Below are positions 28,527 through 37,739 of a stretch of DNA of 64,000 nucleotides, one piece after another (positions within the stretch are counted from its first letter, which is position 1; every line of letters begins with the position of its first letter). The stretch comes from Flavobacterium anhuiense (lineage in GTDB: Bacteria; Bacteroidota; Bacteroidia; Flavobacteriales; Flavobacteriaceae). The position numbers and the translations under genes were made by a program. The stretch lies in contig NZ_JUIV01000002.1 in NCBI RefSeq assembly GCF_004151235.1, forward strand, positions 496,001 to 560,000, in the 5' to 3' direction. Below the pieces are notes generated by a model that did not search any database, was not told the origin of the DNA, and was given only the letters and a program-made list of their open reading frames with translations.

Positions 28527-29378
28527 TTATACAGCAACACTTCCTTTAATGGCAGGATGCGGATCGTAATCTACAAGTGTGAAATCATTATAATCAAAAT
28601 CAAAAATGTTTTTGATCTCTGGATTTAAAATCATTTTTGGTAATGGTTTTGGCTCACGCGTTAATTGCAGTTCCAATTGCTCAAAATGATTGTTGTAAAT
28701 ATGTGCGTCACCAAAAGTGTGAATAAATTCGCCTGGTTCTAAATCGCATACTTGGGCAATCATCATAGTTAGCAATGCATAAGAAGCAATGTTAAAAGGA
28801 ACTCCTAAAAAGATATCGGCACTTCGCTGATACAATTGGCAAGAAAGCTTTCCTTTTGTTTCGCCTTTTTCAGGATCTGGACTTGCTACATAAAATTGAA
28901 AAAATGCATGGCAAGGAGGCAATGCCGCTTTATTGTTTGCTACATTTTCTTCAAAAGATTTTTTAGTGTCTGGCAGAACCGAAGGATTCCACGCAGAAAC
29001 CAGCATTCTTCGGCTATTCGGATTTGTTTTTAATTCGGTAATTAATTCAGAAATCTGATCGATTTCTTCGCTGTTCCAATTGCGCCATTGGTGACCGTAA
29101 ACTGGTCCTAAATCGCCATTAGAATCTGCCCATTCATCCCAAATTTTCACTCCGTTTTCCTGAAGGTATTTGATATTCGTATCGCCTTTTAAAAACCAAA
29201 GCAATTCGTAAATGATGGATTTTAAATGTAATTTTTTGGTCGTAACCATTGGGAAACCTTCACTTAAATCAAAACGCATCTGGTAACCAAAAACGCTTTT
29301 AGTTCCTGTTCCGGTACGGTCTCCTTTTTGATTGCCGTTTTCTAAAACGTGTTTTACTAAATCTAAGTATTGCTTCAT
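28527..29378 (-). CDS. thyA: Thymidylate synthase
   Basis: A 283-residue ThyA enzyme that makes dTMP from dUMP and methylene-tetrahydrofolate. Visible: [19 protein letters not shown] near 20, [20 protein letters not shown] near 80, the catalytic Cys in [13 protein letters not shown] near 153, and [18 protein letters not shown] near 188. Its product dihydrofolate is recycled by the nearby folA. Confidence 0.98.
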   Translation of the reverse strand: MKQYLDLVKHVLENGNQKGDRTGTGTKSVFGYQMRFDLSEGFPMVTTKKLHLKSIIYELLWFLKGDTNIKYLQENGVKIWDEWADSNGDLGPVYGHQWRNWNSEEIDQISELITELKTNPNSRRMLVSAWNPSVLPDTKKSFEENVANNKAALPPCHAFFQFYVASPDPEKGETKGKLSCQLYQRSADIFLGVPFNIASYALLTMMIAQVCDLEPGEFIHTFGDAHIYNNHFEQLELQLTREPKPLPKMILNPEIKNIFDFDYNDFTLVDYDPHPAIKGSVAV

Positions 29379-29470
29379 CTTTGTTTAATCGTTTAATCGT
29401 GGATCTGTTTAATTGTAGATTTGTTTAGTCGATTTAACGAATAAACATTTTAACGATTAAACATCAAAAT
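29379..29470. repeat. TTTAATCG-type intergenic repeat
   Basis: The thyA upstream gap holds degenerate direct copies of GTTTAATCG and inverted ones (TTTAACGATTAAAC). It is of the same low-complexity class as other gaps in the window but has a different unit. Confidence 0.5.
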
Positions 29471-30094
29471 CTATCTTCTAGAGATTTCGTCTCTAATTTT
29501 TGCTGCTTTTTCGTAATCTTCTTGAGAAACGGCTTGGTCTAAAAGCTCGTTTAATTCTTGTAAAGAATGTTTTGCGTATACGTCTCCAGATTGGTTGCTT
29601 TCTTCTTCGTGTCCGAAAGTTTCAGGATTTGAAAGGACATCATCAATTTCTTGAGCGCCAGAATCTGTTTCGGCAGTATTCGATTTTAAATAAATTCCAG
29701 CTTTATCTAAAATGTTTTTATAAGTAAAAATAGGAGCGTTGAAACGAAGTGCCAAAGCGATAGCATCAGAAGTTCGTGCATCGATAATTTCTTCGATTTT
29801 ATCTCTTTCGCAGATCAAACTTGAATAAAAAACACCGTCGACTAATTTATGAATGATAACTTGTTTTACCACGATATCAAATCTTTCGGCAAAATTCTTG
29901 AATAAATCGTGTGTTAACGGGCGTGGCGGTTTTATTTCTTTCTCTAAAGCAATAGCGATTGACTGGGCTTCAAAAGCGCCAATAACAATAGGTAATTTTC
30001 TTTCGCCGTCGACTTCATTCAAAATTAAGGCATAAGCGCCATTTTGAGTTTGACTGTATGAAATTCCTTTTATGGATAATTTTACTAGACTCAT
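29471..30094 (-). CDS. Bifunctional nuclease family protein with UvrB/C motif
   Basis: A 207-residue protein. The N-terminal BFN domain (about 1-135) carries VDGERKLPIVIGAFEAQSIA and DARTSDAIALALRFNAPIF. A UVR motif ends the protein (SLQELNELLDQAVSQEDYEKAA followed by KIRDEIS). BFN proteins have been reported to act as nucleases on DNA and RNA; the true role in bacteria is unclear. A start seven codons upstream (30115) is possible but less typical. Confidence 0.88.
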   Translation of the reverse strand: MSLVKLSIKGISYSQTQNGAYALILNEVDGERKLPIVIGAFEAQSIAIALEKEIKPPRPLTHDLFKNFAERFDIVVKQVIIHKLVDGVFYSSLICERDKIEEIIDARTSDAIALALRFNAPIFTYKNILDKAGIYLKSNTAETDSGAQEIDDVLSNPETFGHEEESNQSGDVYAKHSLQELNELLDQAVSQEDYEKAAKIRDEISRR

Positions 30095-30191
30095 ATATGT
30101 TTGTAAAAAAGGCACTTAGCACCTTATTTTAATACTATTTTGGGTTGGAAAATAAAGCTGCAATTTTAATCAAAAAATATGGAACAAAAAA

Positions 30192-30233
30192 GCTGCCTAT
30201 AAACAAAGATACAACATCTTGTTTTTAGGCAGC
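30192..30233 (-). terminator. Terminator of etfA
   Basis: An 8-bp outer stem (30192-30199 with 30226-30233) extended by an imperfect inner stem. On the minus strand it is followed by TTTTTTG. Confidence 0.8.
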
Positions 30234-30259
30234 AATATTTTTAAAGAGAATTCTTTGTA

Positions 30260-31228
30260 TTAAGAATGCTGAGCTTTGAAAGCTTTTAATTTCTCTGTTA
30301 ATTGAGGTACAATTTCAAAAGCATCTCCAACTACACCATAATCAGCAACTTTAAAGAAAGGAGCTTCTGGATCATTATTGATTACTACTTTTACTTTAGA
30401 AGAGTTGATACCAGCAATGTGCTGAATAGCTCCAGAAATACCAATAGCGATATATAAGTTTGTTGCAACTGGTTTTCCTGTTTGTCCAACGTGCTCGCTG
30501 TGAGGTCTCCATCCTAAATCTGAAACTGGTTTAGAGCAAGCAGTTGCAGCGCCAAGAACAGCAGCAAGATCTTCTACTAATCCCCAGTTTTCTGGACCTT
30601 TCAATCCGCGTCCGCCAGAAACTACGATATCTGCGTCTGCTATAGAAACTTTCCCAGATACTTTTTCTACAGATTCTACTTTTACTCCAAAGTCATTATC
30701 TCCAACAGTTGGGTTGAAATCTTCTGCAGCAGCAGCTCCTGCACTTTCAAAAAGTCCGTAAGAGTTTTTAGCTAAACCAAGAACTTTTACATCTGTATCG
30801 ATTTGTGTAATATTGAAAGCTTTGTTTGAGAAAGCATTTCTTTTTACTTGAAATGGAGAAGTGCTAACTGGCAATCCAACTACATTTGAAGCAAAACCAG
30901 CATTTAAAGCCACAGCAACTAGCGGTGAAAGATAAATGCTATCTGTTGTAGAAGAAAGCAATACTACTTTTGTTCCTTCTTTTTCAGCAGCTTGTTTGAT
31001 AACATCAGCGTAAGCTTTTGCGTTAAAACCAGCTAATTTATCATTGCTTACTTTTAAAACTTTATCAACTCCGTATTTGCCTAACTCGCTTACATCACTG
31101 ATGTTTACTGTTAAAGCAGTAACGGTTGTCCCTAATGATTCAGCTACTTTCTTAGCATAAGAAGCTAATTCGAAAGCAACTTTTTTAAATTTTCCTTCTG
31201 CAGATTCTGCGTATATTAATATTGACAT
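30260..31228 (-). CDS. etfA: Electron transfer flavoprotein subunit alpha
   Basis: A 322-residue subunit. The FAD-binding C-terminal domain is clear: GGRGLKGPENWGLVEDLAA near 208, SDLGWRPHSEHVGQTGK near 240, and LYIAIGISGAIQHIAGI near 261. With EtfB it carries electrons from acyl-CoA dehydrogenases to the quinone pool. etfB is directly upstream. Confidence 0.97.
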   Translation of the reverse strand: MSILIYAESAEGKFKKVAFELASYAKKVAESLGTTVTALTVNISDVSELGKYGVDKVLKVSNDKLAGFNAKAYADVIKQAAEKEGTKVVLLSSTTDSIYLSPLVAVALNAGFASNVVGLPVSTSPFQVKRNAFSNKAFNITQIDTDVKVLGLAKNSYGLFESAGAAAAEDFNPTVGDNDFGVKVESVEKVSGKVSIADADIVVSGGRGLKGPENWGLVEDLAAVLGAATACSKPVSDLGWRPHSEHVGQTGKPVATNLYIAIGISGAIQHIAGINSSKVKVVINNDPEAPFFKVADYGVVGDAFEIVPQLTEKLKAFKAQHS

Positions 31229-31374
31229 AACAATTTTAGATTTTAGATTTTAGATTTCAGATTTTTGAAAATGAAATCTAAAATGATTATTGATTTTAGA
31301 TTTTGAAGTGAATCAAATGTTGAGTTTTAGATTTCGTATTGCAATCAGCAATCTAAAATCTAAAGTCTACAATC
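31229..31374. repeat. Repetitive TTTTAGATTT intergenic sequence
   Basis: The etfB-etfA gap is made of direct and inverted copies of the decamer-like unit TTTTAGATTT and its complement AAATCTAAAA. It resembles 20519-20629 and 60630-60666. Confidence 0.6.
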
Positions 31375-32121
31375 TTAAATCACTTTAGCCTCGTTGTGTA
31401 ATAAATTGATTAACTCATCTAAATTATCTGCAGAAACTAATTTTACTGCCGATTTTGGAGCTGGTTTTTCAAATTTCACCGCTTTTGTATTTACAGTTGC
31501 ATCAACTGGCTCAAGAATAGTAAGCGCTTTAGTTCTAGCAGTCATAATTCCTCTCATGTTCGGGATACGCAAATCTTTTTCTTCAACAAGACCTTTTTGA
31601 CCTCCGATAATTAAAGGAAGAGTAGTGCTTACAGTTTCTTTACCACCGTCGATTTCACGAGCCGCTTTTACATTGTTGCCGTCAACAGTTAAAGCTGTAC
31701 AAGAGTTTAGGAAGTTGTATCCTAAGATTCCAGCAATCATTCCAGGGACCATTCCACCGTTATAATCTAAAGATTCTTTACCAGCAATTACAAGATCATA
31801 ACCGCCATTTTTAATTACTTCTGCCAATTGTTTTGCTACGAAGAAACCATCTGTAGGATTTGCGTTAACACGAATAGCTTCGTTTGCTCCAATAGCCAAT
31901 GCTTTACGTAAAGTTGGTTCAGTATCAGGACCTCCGACGTTTACAACCGTTACATTTGCACCTTGTTGTTCTTGAAACCATATAGCGCGTGTAAGACCGA
32001 ATTCGTCGTTAGGGTTAATTACATATTGTACACCATTAGTGTCAAATTCTGAATCACCGTTGGTAAAGTTGATTTTTGAAGTAGTATCAGGCACATGGCT
32101 GATGCAAACTAGTATTTTCAT
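31375..32121 (-). CDS. etfB: Electron transfer flavoprotein subunit beta
   Basis: A 248-residue subunit with the AMP-binding fold: MKILVCISHVPDTTSKI at the start, NPNDEFGLTRAIWF near 37, GKESLDYNGGMVPGMIAG near 114, and the ETF beta signature RGIMTARTKALTILEP near 190. Together with etfA it forms a two-gene unit, separated by a 146-bp repetitive spacer. Confidence 0.97.
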   Translation of the reverse strand: MKILVCISHVPDTTSKINFTNGDSEFDTNGVQYVINPNDEFGLTRAIWFQEQQGANVTVVNVGGPDTEPTLRKALAIGANEAIRVNANPTDGFFVAKQLAEVIKNGGYDLVIAGKESLDYNGGMVPGMIAGILGYNFLNSCTALTVDGNNVKAAREIDGGKETVSTTLPLIIGGQKGLVEEKDLRIPNMRGIMTARTKALTILEPVDATVNTKAVKFEKPAPKSAVKLVSADNLDELINLLHNEAKVI

Positions 32122-32622
32122 AAGTATATATTTTGAATTTATAATATGCTTTTACAAATTTAGAATTTAATTTGGAATAATTATACTATGCATGCATAAT
32201 ATTTTTTAAAACTATTACGATTTCGCAGATTGTTCAGTTTTGGATGATTTTCATCGGAATCTAAAAATAAAATAATATTCATTTTGTCTGATTGTTAGGA
32301 ATTTTGCAATAGCCGATAGTTGGAAAGCAAATTAATTTTGTCTGAGAAATACTAATTTTTGTTTTTTTACGTTAAGATGAATGAATTTTGGAGAAACAAG
32401 AATTAAACAAATAGACAGAAGTTTGTCTAAAAAATATTTTAAGCGATTTTAAGTGTAAATTATACGTTATTATATCGATTTCGTAATTGTCACAATAAAG
32501 TTTAAAAAGTTAAAACCTGAGAACAGATAGAAGTTCATGCGATTTTAAATTCAATTTATGCTTTTAAGTTATTTAAAATATTTATTTTTGCTCTTCAGAA
32601 AATTCAACATACAATAAAAAAT
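32122..32622. other. Divergent promoter region of etfB and pdhB
   Basis: These 501 AT-rich bases hold no gene that I can see. TAAATTTG on the minus strand near 32157-32164 is a candidate -7 box for etfB. TATTTTTG near 32583-32590 is a candidate for pdhB. An inverted repeat AGACAGAAGTTTGTCT lies near 32414-32430. The stretch is unusually long for a simple promoter region. Confidence 0.5.
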
Positions 32623-33600
32623 ATGAGAACAATACAATTTAGAGAGGCCATTTGTGAAGCAATGAGCGAAGAAATGCGTCGCGATGAATCCATATATTTA
32701 ATGGGAGAAGAGGTTGCAGAATACAATGGAGCTTACAAGGCTTCTAAAGGAATGCTAGCTGAGTTTGGTGAAAAAAGAGTAATTGATACTCCGATTGCTG
32801 AGCTTGGATTTTCAGGAATTGCAGTAGGTTCTGCAATGAACGGAAACCGTCCTATTGTAGAATATATGACATTCAACTTCTGTTTAGTTGGTATTGATCA
32901 AATTATTAATAATGCTGCTAAAATGCGTCAAATGACAGGAGGACAATTTAATGTGCCTATCGTTTTCCGCGGGCCAACAGCTTCTGCTGGTCAATTAGGA
33001 GCTACTCACTCACAAGCTTTAGAAAACTGGTTTGCTAATACTCCAGGACTAAAAGTTGTTGTTCCTTCAACTCCTTATGATGCAAAAGGACTTTTAAAAT
33101 CTGCTATTCGTGATAACGATCCAGTTATTTTCATGGAATCTGAGCAGATGTACGGAGACAAAGGTGAAGTGCCAGACGGAGAATACACAATTCCTCTAGG
33201 TGTTGCCGATGTTAAACGTGAAGGAACAGATGTAACTATCGTTTCATTCGGAAAGATCATCAAAGAAGCTTTCATCGCTGCTGATGAATTAGCAAAAGAA
33301 GGAATTTCTTGTGAGATTATCGATTTAAGAACTGTTCGTCCAATGGACAAAGATGCTATCTTAAAATCGGTTAAAAAAACAAACCGTTTAGTAATCCTTG
33401 AAGAAGCTTGGCCAGTTGCCAGCCTTTCTTCTGAGATTTCTTATATCGTTCAAGAGCAAGCTTTTGACTTCCTTGATGCGCCAATTCAACGTATTACAAC
33501 TGCTGATACTCCTGCACCTTATTCTCCAGTATTGTTAAAAGACTGGTTGCCAAATGCAGGTGATGTAGTAAAAGCAGTTAAAAAAGTATTATACAAATAA
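32623..33600 (+). CDS. pdhB: Pyruvate dehydrogenase E1 component subunit beta
   Basis: A 325-residue E1-beta chain of a 2-oxo acid dehydrogenase. Visible: MGEEVAEYNGAYKASKGML near 28, DTPIAELGFSGIAVGSAMNG near 56, FRGPTASAGQLGATHSQ near 115 and the conserved end GDVVKAVKKVLY. The E1-alpha and E2 genes are not adjacent, so the complex is split in this genome. It converts pyruvate to acetyl-CoA. Confidence 0.94.
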   Translation: MRTIQFREAICEAMSEEMRRDESIYLMGEEVAEYNGAYKASKGMLAEFGEKRVIDTPIAELGFSGIAVGSAMNGNRPIVEYMTFNFCLVGIDQIINNAAKMRQMTGGQFNVPIVFRGPTASAGQLGATHSQALENWFANTPGLKVVVPSTPYDAKGLLKSAIRDNDPVIFMESEQMYGDKGEVPDGEYTIPLGVADVKREGTDVTIVSFGKIIKEAFIAADELAKEGISCEIIDLRTVRPMDKDAILKSVKKTNRLVILEEAWPVASLSSEISYIVQEQAFDFLDAPIQRITTADTPAPYSPVLLKDWLPNAGDVVKAVKKVLYK

Positions 33601-33620
33601 TACAAATACAAAATACTCAT

Positions 33621-33660
33621 AAAACTTCATCAGGCAGAATGGATTGGTGAAGTTTTTTTT
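33621..33660 (+). terminator. Terminator of pdhB
   Basis: A stem of about 10 bp (33621-33631 with 33646-33655), with one G-T pair, is followed by a long T run just before the next gene. Confidence 0.8.
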
Positions 33661-33669
33661 TACTTTATA

Positions 33670-36171
33670 ATGAACAAATTAACTCTACTTCTCTTATATA
33701 TTGTATTTGCTTTTGCGAATGTTGCTGCTGCACAAACTAAGGTGAGTGGAGTTGTTTTGGACAAATCCAACCAGCCAATACCTTTTGCCAATGTAGTTTT
33801 TAAAGGTTCTAATATTGGAATCGTTTCTAATGAAGACGGCCGTTTTTATTTAGAATCGCCAAATACTTATACTGCACTTTTGGTTACTTCGGCAGGATTT
33901 TCAGACAAGGAAGTTCCTTTGGAAAAAGCGGTAAATTATAATTTTAAAATTGTTTTGTTCGAAGAACAAGTGCTTAACGAAGTTGTAATTTATACCGGAA
34001 AAACATCTAAGAAGAATAATCCAGCATTGGATATTTTGAGAAAAATATGGGAAAGAAAACGTAAAAACGGATTATACCTATTTAATCAATATCAAATGCA
34101 GAAGTACGAAAAAGTGGAATTTGACATGAACACTATTGATAGTGCATTTATGAAAAATAAGCTTTTTAAAGGAATGGAATTTATCTTTAATCATGTTGAT
34201 ACTTCAGATGTTACTGGAAAAACCTATTTGCCGATTTTCATAAACGAATCGGTTTATGATGTTTATGGAGACAACAAACTAAAGAAAGTAAAAGAAAACC
34301 TTACGGGAAATAAAATGTCTGGTTTTAACGGAAATCAGCAGATTTTATCTTTTGTAAAAGACCTTTATTCGGATTATAATATTTACGACAATCACCTGAA
34401 GTTTTTTGATAAAAGTTTTACAAGTCCGCTATCAAGAACCGGAATCGATGTTTACAATTATGTCTTAAAAGACAGTGCTTTTATCGATAAGAAATGGTGT
34501 TATAATATTGTTTTCTATCCGAGACGCAAAAACGAATTGACTTTTAAAGGAGATTTTTGGGTAAACGATACCACTTTTGCCATCAAAAAAATTAATATGG
34601 GCGTAACTAAAAGTGCCAATATTAACTGGGTAAAAGATATTTATATCGAGCAAGAATTTGAAGTAGAAAACGATTCTGTTTTCCTTTTGACTCGTGATTA
34701 TATGATGTCTGATTTTGCTTTAAACAAAAAAGAAAAATCAAAAGGAGTTTATGGTAAAAGAACGACTTTATACCGCAATCATAAATTCAACATTCAAAAA
34801 CCTGAGAAATTTTATAAAGAAGAAGTTAATTTTATAGACAATGCCGTTTACGAACGACCGCCTGAGTTCTGGGAGGAAAATCGTTTTGAAAAATTAAATA
34901 AAGACGAACAGGGAATTTATAAAATGCTTGACACACTGCAAACCGTCAAGCGATTTAAGCAGCTGTATAATCTTGTCTCCATTTTAGGAAGCGGTTACAT
35001 CGAATTTAAAAACTTCGATTACGGACCAATTTTCTCCACTTTCGGATATAATGAAGTCGAAGGTATAAGATTAAGAGTGGGTGGAAGAACTTATTTTGGT
35101 CCAAATGACCCATGGCGTATTCAGGCTTATACAGCTTATGGATTTGACGATAATAAATTCAAATATGGTGTTTCTGGAAAATGGATGGTTGACAAGAAAA
35201 ACCGTGTCATAATCTCTGGAGGAAATAGGCGTGATATCGAACAAATTGGTGCGAGTTTAACGACTACAAATGATGTTTTAGGACGAAGTTTTGCATCTTC
35301 TGCACTGTTTACAACAGGAAGTAATGGAAAATTGACCAATATTAATTTGAGCAACGTTTCTGTAGAAATGGAGCCTAAAAAGAACTTTATAGTTCAAGCA
35401 GGATTTTCGTATCGAACACTAGAATCTGCTTCAAAGACATTTAGTTTGGATTATTATACTACTTTACCAACTCCTGAAAATCCTGCAGGTGTTGTTGAGA
35501 GTATGGTAAAACAATCAGAAGCCAATATTCAGTTTGAGTTTATGCCCAACAGAAAAACGATTGGTTATGGTGTAGAAAGAAATTTAGTAGATAGTCCGTA
35601 CAGTCATTTCTTTGTGAATTTCAGTTATGGATTAAAAGGTGTTTTTGACAGTGATTTTGCTTACGAAAAGATTCAAGTTTTCTACAGACAACCTATTATT
35701 ATTGGGCCTTTAGGAAGAACAAATATCACGATTGAAACAGGAAAAACATTTGGTACAATTCCGTTAGGTTTAATGAGTGTAATTCCGGGTAACCAGACTT
35801 ATTTTACGATTGAGAATACATTCAGTAACTTAAATTTCTACGAATTTGTTACGGATCAATATACAACCTTGCAGTGGAACCATGATTTTGGAGGTAGATT
35901 ATTTGCTAGAATTCCATTCATGAGAAAACTAAATTGGAGAGAATATATCGGAATTAGAGCGGTTCATGGAACTATTTCTGATGCCAATCGCGCCATTAAT
36001 GCTTCAGGATTGCCTTATAATGCTCCTGAAAAAGTATACTGGGAGTATAATGCAGGAATTGGAAATATCTTTAAAGTTTTCCGTCTTGATTTCTCTTGGA
36101 GAGGAAATTATCTAGATATGCCAGATGCACATAAATTTGCAATAAAAGGATCATTCGGGTTTTATTTTTAA
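33670..36171 (+). CDS. Outer-membrane protein with carboxypeptidase-like and DUF5686 domains
   Basis: An 833-residue exported protein. A signal peptide (about 1-21) is followed by a carboxypeptidase regulatory-like domain (about 23-105; VSGVVLDKSNQPIPFANVVF and NEDGRFYLE). DUF5686, a probable outer-membrane barrel of unknown function, takes up the rest and ends in Phe (KGSFGFYF), the usual barrel end. It has the build of a Bacteroidetes envelope protein but no TonB plug. Confidence 0.88.
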   Translation: MNKLTLLLLYIVFAFANVAAAQTKVSGVVLDKSNQPIPFANVVFKGSNIGIVSNEDGRFYLESPNTYTALLVTSAGFSDKEVPLEKAVNYNFKIVLFEEQVLNEVVIYTGKTSKKNNPALDILRKIWERKRKNGLYLFNQYQMQKYEKVEFDMNTIDSAFMKNKLFKGMEFIFNHVDTSDVTGKTYLPIFINESVYDVYGDNKLKKVKENLTGNKMSGFNGNQQILSFVKDLYSDYNIYDNHLKFFDKSFTSPLSRTGIDVYNYVLKDSAFIDKKWCYNIVFYPRRKNELTFKGDFWVNDTTFAIKKINMGVTKSANINWVKDIYIEQEFEVENDSVFLLTRDYMMSDFALNKKEKSKGVYGKRTTLYRNHKFNIQKPEKFYKEEVNFIDNAVYERPPEFWEENRFEKLNKDEQGIYKMLDTLQTVKRFKQLYNLVSILGSGYIEFKNFDYGPIFSTFGYNEVEGIRLRVGGRTYFGPNDPWRIQAYTAYGFDDNKFKYGVSGKWMVDKKNRVIISGGNRRDIEQIGASLTTTNDVLGRSFASSALFTTGSNGKLTNINLSNVSVEMEPKKNFIVQAGFSYRTLESASKTFSLDYYTTLPTPENPAGVVESMVKQSEANIQFEFMPNRKTIGYGVERNLVDSPYSHFFVNFSYGLKGVFDSDFAYEKIQVFYRQPIIIGPLGRTNITIETGKTFGTIPLGLMSVIPGNQTYFTIENTFSNLNFYEFVTDQYTTLQWNHDFGGRLFARIPFMRKLNWREYIGIRAVHGTISDANRAINASGLPYNAPEKVYWEYNAGIGNIFKVFRLDFSWRGNYLDMPDAHKFAIKGSFGFYF

Positions 36172-36175
36172 AGAG

Positions 36176-36345
36176 GCAAAGGCTCAAAGTTACAAAGTCG
36201 CAAAGGTTTTAAATCTTTGCGATTTTTTTGTTTCTAGCTTTTGATAATCATTGAGATTCCAGATCAGATTTTGATCTGCTTAATCTGCAAAATCTGCGAG
36301 AGATAAAAAAACTTAGCGACTTGGCGACTTTGCGAGAACTAACTC
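36176..36345. repeat. Flavobacterial intergenic repeat, AAAGTCGCAAAG / CTTTGCGA type
   Basis: The gap after the DUF5686 gene holds short words repeated in both orientations: CAAAGTTACAAAGTCGCAAAGG, then AATCTGCAAAATCTGCGAGAG, then GCGACTTGGCGACTTTGCGAG. Words of this kind appear in many flavobacterial gaps from my general knowledge. Its first part includes the terminator at 36198. Confidence 0.6.
36198..36229 (+). terminator. Terminator of the DUF5686 gene
   Basis: A perfect 8-bp stem (36198-36205 with 36215-36222), followed by seven T. Confidence 0.85.
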
Positions 36346-36385
36346 CATTTTTCTTAAATTTGATTTACTTTCGAAAACTATAATC

Positions 36386-36985
36386 ATGCAAGAAGCCATC
36401 GATTTTCTAACCAATAAAAACCCAATATTTCTAGAGATTATCGAGAAATACGGATTACCTCCAATTCCGAGACGCCCGCCTGGATTTGAAACTTTGGTTT
36501 TATTAATTCTCGAGCAGCAGGTTTCTATAGATTCGGCGAAAGCCACGTTCTTAAAAATTAAAGCTTTTACAACTTGTAATCCTGAAAATATGGTTCTTCT
36601 TTCTGACGAAGAATTTAGAAGCCTTGGAGTAAGCCGTCAGAAAACAAATTACATTAAGATTTTAGCAGAAGCAGTTTTAAACAAAGAGTTGGATATTGAA
36701 AGTTTAGCTTCAAAATCTGCAAAACAAGTTCGCGAAGAGCTTATTAAATTAAAAGGAATCGGAAATTGGACTATCGATATTTATTTGATGTTTTGTCTGG
36801 AAGAGCCTGATTTAATCCCATTAGGAGATATAGCTGTAATAAATACAATCAAGGAATTGCTGAATATTCATGACAAACAAGAAATGGAAATTCATGCAGA
36901 ACAATGGAGCCCGTTTCGTTCTTATGCGACCTATTTGCTCTGGCATTATTACTTGAAAAAAAGAAATAGAATAATTAGCTATTAA
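36386..36985 (+). CDS. DNA-3-methyladenine glycosylase II-like (HhH-GPD)
   Basis: A 199-residue HhH-GPD base-excision glycosylase of the AlkA type. The helix-hairpin-helix LIKLKGIGNWTIDIYLMF lies near 118-135, and the catalytic Asp is expected in PLGDIAV near 147. It lacks the N-terminal AlkA domain, giving the short bacterial form. It removes alkylated purines from DNA. Confidence 0.88.
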   Translation: MQEAIDFLTNKNPIFLEIIEKYGLPPIPRRPPGFETLVLLILEQQVSIDSAKATFLKIKAFTTCNPENMVLLSDEEFRSLGVSRQKTNYIKILAEAVLNKELDIESLASKSAKQVREELIKLKGIGNWTIDIYLMFCLEEPDLIPLGDIAVINTIKELLNIHDKQEMEIHAEQWSPFRSYATYLLWHYYLKKRNRIISY

Positions 36986-37032
36986 ATGCTTGTTTTTTAA
37001 ACTCTAATGAAGATAATTTAACCTTGTTTTTT

Positions 37033-37063
37033 ATTGTAAAACTAGATTCTTTAGTTATTTTTG
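37033..37063 (+). promoter_or_regulatory. Promoter of ppa
   Basis: A TTG box (37034-37036) followed after 19 nt by TATTTTTG (37056-37063), an exact TAnnTTTG, about 33 bp before the start codon. It is followed by CAACCG. Confidence 0.7.
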
Positions 37064-37096
37064 CAACCGAAATTATAGAAACAATAAAAAACAAAA

Positions 37097-37627
37097 ATGA
37101 CCGCAGACAAATTAACGACTTTCGATGTATTGATCGAAATACCAAGAGGAAGCAGAAATAAATACGAGTACGATTTTGAAATTAAAAGAATGCGTTTCGA
37201 CAGAATGTTATTCTCTTCTATGATGTACCCAGCTGATTACGGATTTATTCCAGAAACTTTAGCTTTAGATGGTGATCCTCTTGATGTATTAGTTTTGGTA
37301 AACGAGCCAACTTTTCCTGGATGTGTAATGGAGGTTAAGCCAATTGGTGTTTTCCACATGGCAGATGACAAAGGACCAGACGAGAAAATTATTTGTGTAC
37401 CAGTTTCAGATCCAATCTGGAATTCATTAAATGACCTTTCTGATATCAACCCACACTTAGTAAAAGAAATCGAGCACTTTTTCCAAGTTTATAAAGATCT
37501 TGAAAACAAAAAAGTAGACGTAGAAGGATGGGGAGACGTAAAAGAAGCTTATGATATCATCGCTGAGTGTACAAAACGTTTTGATGACATTGAAAATAAA
37601 CCGGCTGGATTATTTAGCATTAAATAA
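37097..37627 (+). CDS. ppa: Inorganic pyrophosphatase
   Basis: A 176-residue soluble family I pyrophosphatase. Visible: EIPRGSRNKYEYD near 14, YPADYGFIPETLALDGDP with the catalytic acids in DGDPLDVLVL near 57-66, and KDLENKKVDVEGW near 134. It hydrolyses PPi in the cytosol. A terminator separates it from the membrane pyrophosphatase downstream, so both PPi-using enzymes are neighbours but separately transcribed. Confidence 0.97.
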   Translation: MTADKLTTFDVLIEIPRGSRNKYEYDFEIKRMRFDRMLFSSMMYPADYGFIPETLALDGDPLDVLVLVNEPTFPGCVMEVKPIGVFHMADDKGPDEKIICVPVSDPIWNSLNDLSDINPHLVKEIEHFFQVYKDLENKKVDVEGWGDVKEAYDIIAECTKRFDDIENKPAGLFSIK

Positions 37628-37650
37628 TTTTAACCTTATTCTATTATAAA

Positions 37651-37685
37651 AAAAGCAATACTGCCGTCAGGAGTATTGCTTTTTT
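37651..37685 (+). terminator. Terminator of ppa
   Basis: A perfect 12-bp stem (37651-37662 with 37672-37683), with a 9-nt loop, then a T run. Confidence 0.92.
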
Positions 37686-37739
37686 GTTTAAATTCGTTCA
37701 GTTAGATTGTTGACTATTAACCAAAACCAATAAAATATT

